A stretch of DNA of 9,941 nucleotides from Acidobacteriota bacterium (GTDB taxonomy: Bacteria > Acidobacteriota > Terriglobia > Terriglobales > Acidobacteriaceae). Under the pieces are notes generated by a model that did no database searches, was not told the origin of the DNA, and was given only the letters and a program-made list of their open reading frames with translations. The translations under genes and the position numbers were made by a program. Every line of letters begins with the position of its first letter. The stretch's first letter is position 1. Location of the stretch: positions 1 to 9,941 of the forward strand of contig JAKCDN010000080.1 of assembly GCA_021841795.1 (NCBI GenBank), in the 5' to 3' direction. Of this stretch, positions 6,158 to 9,941 are shown in pieces.

Positions 6158-6177
6158 CCGTTGCGCATCCGTTGCGC
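6158..6177. repeat. Two tandem 9-mers in the lipoprotein leader
   Basis: CCGTTGCGC occurs at 6158-6166 and again at 6169-6177, an 11-bp period close to one helical turn. It lies 18 bases upstream of the lipoprotein start, within the presumed leader. It could be a regulator site or chance. Confidence 0.28.
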
Positions 6178-6220
6178 GGTGGTTTGCAGCGGCGATGCTT
6201 CTGTCTGAAATTTGCTTAAC

Positions 6221-6229
6221 ATGTTATCA
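6221..6229 (-). promoter_or_regulatory. Possible extended -10 promoter of the lipoprotein gene
   Basis: Read on the minus strand, TGATAACAT fits the extended -10 pattern TGn plus a TATAAT-like hexamer (TAACAT, 4/6). It sits within the 10-bp palindrome TAACATGTTA (6217-6226). No good -35 is seen. The leader would be about 74 bases. Confidence 0.28.
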
Positions 6230-6352
6230 CGCCCTCGGAAAATGTATGTGCCCGCAGTTCGCTTATTGGCCGCGCTTGGAGCTGGAGAGCTTTTTCGCCA
6301 AACCCTGCCAAAAACGCGGGCTGCGAGGTTGTTACCGCCTACTCTGAACCGC

Positions 6353-6368
6353 CGTGATCCATATCACG
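6353..6368. promoter_or_regulatory. Fnr/Crp-like perfect palindrome in a gene-free region
   Basis: CGTGAT-CCAT-ATCACG: six-base arms around four bases, matching the Fnr box TTGAT-N4-ATCAA at 8 of 10 arm positions. The 423 bases from 6141 to 6563 hold no convincing gene. This palindrome, the tandem 9-mers and the possible promoter are all I see there. It lies about 140 bases upstream of the presumed lipoprotein promoter, and downstream of the LysR gene, so its target is unclear. Confidence 0.4.
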
Positions 6369-6563
6369 CTACTGCGGGATCGGCGACCCGGCCGCTAGCT
6401 GTGTTGCGGCCCGGGCTGACAAGTGCTTCTGGTTGTCCGTTGGCGGTAACAGGGCCAAGCATGTTTCCAGACCCAGCTGAACTGGAAATGCGACCTGGCG
6501 ATTTGCCGTCAACCCAATCGGAGGTTGGCGGAATTCATGGCAGGCGACTTCTGCATGAGGATT

Positions 6564-7469
6564 TCACCGGGAAAGACGAAGCGCGCCGATCAGAGCGGCG
6601 AGCGCACTGGGCTGGTTTCGACGGCTGGCGTAATAAAGGAAAAGGCCGGGGAAGGTGGGGCACCAGTCCTTGAGCACCTGGATCAGACGGCCTTCTTTGA
6701 TGAGGGGCAGGACGGTGGGTTCGAGCGACATACCGATGCCGGCCCCCTGCAACACGGCCTGAATCACGAGGTCAGAATCGTCGAACGAAACCGGTCCGTG
6801 CGGATTCACGGTCAGCGCCTTCCTGCCCTTTTCGAACTCCCAGCGGTATAGACCGGTTCTGAAGCGAAAGCCGATGCAGCGATGGTCTTTGAGATCCTGC
6901 GGCATGGCCGGGACTTTGTGGCCGGCGAAGTATTCCGGTGCGCCCACGGCCGCCAATCGCAGGTCCGCGCTGACGCGAACCGCCACCATGTCTTTCTGGA
7001 TGAGTTCGCCGATCTGAATGCCGGCATCGTATTCTGCGGCGACGAGGTCGATCGGGTCATTCGAGGTGGTCACTTCAAGAACGATGTCAGGATAACGGCG
7101 CATGAACTTCTCCAGTTTGGGGATGAGGACCATGCAGGCCGCGGAACGGGTTGTGACCAGCCGGAGCCGGCCCGCGGGGCGGTCGCTGAGCTTGCGAACC
7201 TTCATCAGCGATTGCTGTATTCGTTCCAGCGCGGGCACCAGATCTGCGAGCAGAACGGTTCCAGCGGCGGTTGGCGAGACGCTCCGCGTGGTGCGCGCCA
7301 ACAACTGCAGCCCCAGGCGCTTCTCGATAGCACGTATGCGGTGACTCAGCGCGGACTGGGAGACACCGAGTTGCGCGGCAGCGCGGGTGAAGCTGCGTTC
7401 TTCAGCAACCGCGGCGAAGACGGCCAGCTCCGAGAGGTCACTCTGCAGAGATTGATGAAATATTCTCAT
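6564..7469 (-). CDS. LysR-family transcriptional regulator
   Basis: The protein has 301 residues, the usual LysR length. The N-terminal winged helix-turn-helix spans about residues 14-73, with FAAVAEERSFTRAAAQLGVS (18-37), then SALSHRIRAIEKRLG (39-53) and LLARTTRSVSPTAAG (56-70), all strongly conserved in the family. A linker helix (75-93) leads to the co-inducer domain (about 98-295), which includes the VQAVLQGAGIG-like pattern of the second lobe. The sequence resembles the CrgA-like group often found beside oxidoreductases. AGGGAG lies six bases before the ATG. It is transcribed away from the aldo/keto reductase gene and shares a 137-bp region with a dyad, the classical layout for a LysR protein controlling itself and its neighbour. 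The effector is unknown. Confidence 0.95.
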   Translation of the reverse strand: MRIFHQSLQSDLSELAVFAAVAEERSFTRAAAQLGVSQSALSHRIRAIEKRLGLQLLARTTRSVSPTAAGTVLLADLVPALERIQQSLMKVRKLSDRPAGRLRLVTTRSAACMVLIPKLEKFMRRYPDIVLEVTTSNDPIDLVAAEYDAGIQIGELIQKDMVAVRVSADLRLAAVGAPEYFAGHKVPAMPQDLKDHRCIGFRFRTGLYRWEFEKGRKALTVNPHGPVSFDDSDLVIQAVLQGAGIGMSLEPTVLPLIKEGRLIQVLKDWCPTFPGLFLYYASRRNQPSALAALIGALRLSR

Positions 7470-7489
7470 AAGCGCTCCCTGTCAAGGTG

Positions 7490-8590
<1,101 letters not shown>

Positions 8591-8744
8591 ATCAACGCTG
8601 GGGCGCGGTCGATCTCAGTCACGGGCGCGCCTTCGCGGGGGTTTGGAGTGTCAGGAGGAGAGCGCTGGGTGAGGGAGCGGGGCCGAACGCCGGCGAGGTT
8701 GCGGAGGGATTCTGCGTGAAAGGGCCGGGGTAGTGAGGTGGTCT

Positions 8745-8782
8745 CCCAGGTCTCAGACGCGAGACCTGGGGCAACCATTTTT
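8745..8782 (+). terminator. Strong hairpin with T-run after the aldo/keto reductase; possible dispersed palindrome
   Basis: CCCAGGTCTC (8745-8754) and GAGACCTGGG (8761-8770) pair perfectly over ten bases with the loop AGACGC. TTTTT follows at 8778-8782 after a seven-base gap, which is longer than in an ideal intrinsic terminator. It is 155 bases after the reductase stop. The same kind of GGTCTC hairpin is, as far as I recall, frequent between genes in acidobacterial genomes, so it may be a dispersed repeat that also serves as a transcription end. Confidence 0.55.
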
Positions 8783-8877
8783 GTGGTGGGGATGCATGGG
8801 TTCATTCAACGAACAGGGGCCGGGGTGGTGTCGCGTCTCTGTTTCCTGCTATCTTTTTCTTCAAGGACAATCCATCC

Positions 8878-9912
8878 ATGCGCGCTGCCGAACTCATCGC
8901 CCCTCTTGAATTCCGTCTTGCTGAAATGCCGATCGAAGATCCCGGACCGGGGGAGATCCAGGTTCACGTGGAGTCGATCGGGGTGTGCGGATCGGATCTG
9001 CACGCTTACACCGAGGGCCAGGTGGGGGGCATGCCGAATGCGTACCCGATGGTGCTGGGGCATGAGCCAGCGGGCGTGATCGTGAAAGTGGGCGCGGGCG
9101 TGACGGGGCTTTCCGCGGGCGACCGCGGGGCGCTGGAGCCGGCGATTTACTGCTACCACTGCGAGTTCTGCATGAGCGGGCACCACAATGTGTGCGCGAA
9201 CATCCGCTTTCTATCGACGCCGAACATACCGGGATTCTTCCGCGAGTATGTAAACCTTCCGGCGGCGAATTTCCTGCCCATTCCAGCGGCGGTTTCCTAC
9301 GACACGGCGACGCTGGCCGAGCCGCTGGCGATTGCCATTCACTCGCTGCGCCTGTCGTCGATTGCGGCCAACGAGACCATCGCCGTGATTGGGGCGGGCC
9401 CGATCGGCTTGACGACGATTGCGGCCTTGCGCGCGGCGAAGGCGAAACGCATCTGGGCCATTGAGCCGCTGGCGTATCGCCGCGAGCTGGCGCTGAAGAT
9501 GGGCGCCGACGTGGCGCTGGAGCCAGGGGAAGCGGTGGCGGAGGTGATGCAGCAGACGGGGAAGCGCGGGGTGGATTGCGTGTTTGACTGCTGCGCGGGC
9601 GCCGAAACGGTGCCGCAGGCGATCCAGATGACGCGCAACGCGGGGCGGGTGGTGCTGACCGGGATTCACTCCACGCCAACGTTCACGGTGGACGCCAGCG
9701 GAATGCGGCGCAAGGAGATTGTGCTCTACAACGTGCGGCGCTCGAACCATGCGGTCCACGAGTCGCACGAGGCGCTGGATCTGCTGATGGCGCAGCCGGA
9801 CTGGTTTGCGCCGCTGGTGACGCACGCGCGTCCGCTGGACCGGATTGGCGAGGCCTTCGACCTGACGAGCCACTACCGCGACGGGGTGGGCAAGATGGTG
9901 ATCCGGCCGTAA
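8878..9912 (+). CDS. Zinc-dependent alcohol dehydrogenase, sorbitol/threonine dehydrogenase-like
   Basis: This is a medium-chain NAD(P)-dependent dehydrogenase of 344 residues, soluble, oxidising a polyol, sugar or secondary alcohol. The catalytic zinc ligands are visible as Cys37 (GVCGSD), His62-Glu63 (LGHEPAG) and Glu148 (LAEPLA). The structural zinc lobe keeps all four cysteines: Cys92, Cys95, Cys98 and Cys106. The Rossmann motif GAGPIGL (172-178) is followed by Glu196 at the end of the next strand (WAIEP), which in this family favours NAD+ over NADP+. The start at 8878 has AAGGA about ten bases upstream. No partner gene is visible before the window ends 29 bases after the stop, so the substrate and pathway are open. 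Confidence 0.95.
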   Translation: MRAAELIAPLEFRLAEMPIEDPGPGEIQVHVESIGVCGSDLHAYTEGQVGGMPNAYPMVLGHEPAGVIVKVGAGVTGLSAGDRGALEPAIYCYHCEFCMSGHHNVCANIRFLSTPNIPGFFREYVNLPAANFLPIPAAVSYDTATLAEPLAIAIHSLRLSSIAANETIAVIGAGPIGLTTIAALRAAKAKRIWAIEPLAYRRELALKMGADVALEPGEAVAEVMQQTGKRGVDCVFDCCAGAETVPQAIQMTRNAGRVVLTGIHSTPTFTVDASGMRRKEIVLYNVRRSNHAVHESHEALDLLMAQPDWFAPLVTHARPLDRIGEAFDLTSHYRDGVGKMVIRP

Positions 9913-9941
9913 AGGTGGCGGGCCGGGGCCATGGAAGGCTT

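Noticed and set aside
7480..7485. TTGACA on the minus strand as a -35 of the LysR gene
   Set aside because: It is about ten bases from the start codon, leaving no room for a -10 and transcription start ahead of the gene.

Overview
The window looks like ordinary chromosomal DNA from a GC-rich, Gram-negative heterotroph. I lean towards an acidobacterium (Acidobacteriaceae type). The reasons are the style of the lipoprotein (Ig-like domain plus a low-complexity propeller), the short FeoB clade and the 96-residue conserved hypothetical. This placement is recalled from family patterns and not proven. No rRNA, tRNA, CRISPR array, transposase or phage gene is visible.

Layout. (1) Positions 1-1579, minus strand: a conserved hypothetical (1289-1579), a possible 34-codon ORF containing a strong stem-loop (1175-1279), a four-helix cytochrome b (428-1138) and a Tat-exported sulfite-oxidase-family molybdoenzyme cut by the window edge (1-431). 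The last two overlap by four bases and form a membrane-anchor plus periplasmic-oxidoreductase pair. (2) Positions 1580-4247, plus strand: the ferrous iron uptake operon feoA-feoB. It has a sigma70-like promoter, a 25-bp dyad just downstream of the -10, a Crp/Fnr-like palindrome further upstream, ATGA coupling between the genes and a terminator after feoB. (3) Positions 4248-4760: a long gene-free spacer between converging genes. (4) Positions 4761-6140, minus strand: an exported lipoprotein with an Ig-like domain and a predicted seven-bladed beta-propeller. (5) Positions 6141-6563: gene-free, with a second Crp/Fnr-like palindrome. (6) Positions 6564-8590: a divergent LysR regulator and aldo/keto reductase sharing a 137-bp intergenic region with a dyad. 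(7) Positions 8745-8782: a terminator-like perfect hairpin. (8) Positions 8878-9912: a zinc-dependent, sorbitol-dehydrogenase-type alcohol dehydrogenase.

How the genes work together. The molybdoenzyme and cytochrome b probably form one periplasmic redox unit. FeoA and FeoB form the Fe(II) importer, and the two Crp/Fnr-like sites suggest part of the window responds to oxygen or a related signal. The LysR protein probably controls the aldo/keto reductase. The lipoprotein and the alcohol dehydrogenase have no obvious partner here. I see no clear new multi-gene system. The best unexplained signals are regulatory: the feo leader with two competing starts and a dyad, the small ORF with an embedded stem-loop ahead of the cytochrome gene, and the hairpin at 8745-8770, which may be a dispersed repeat.
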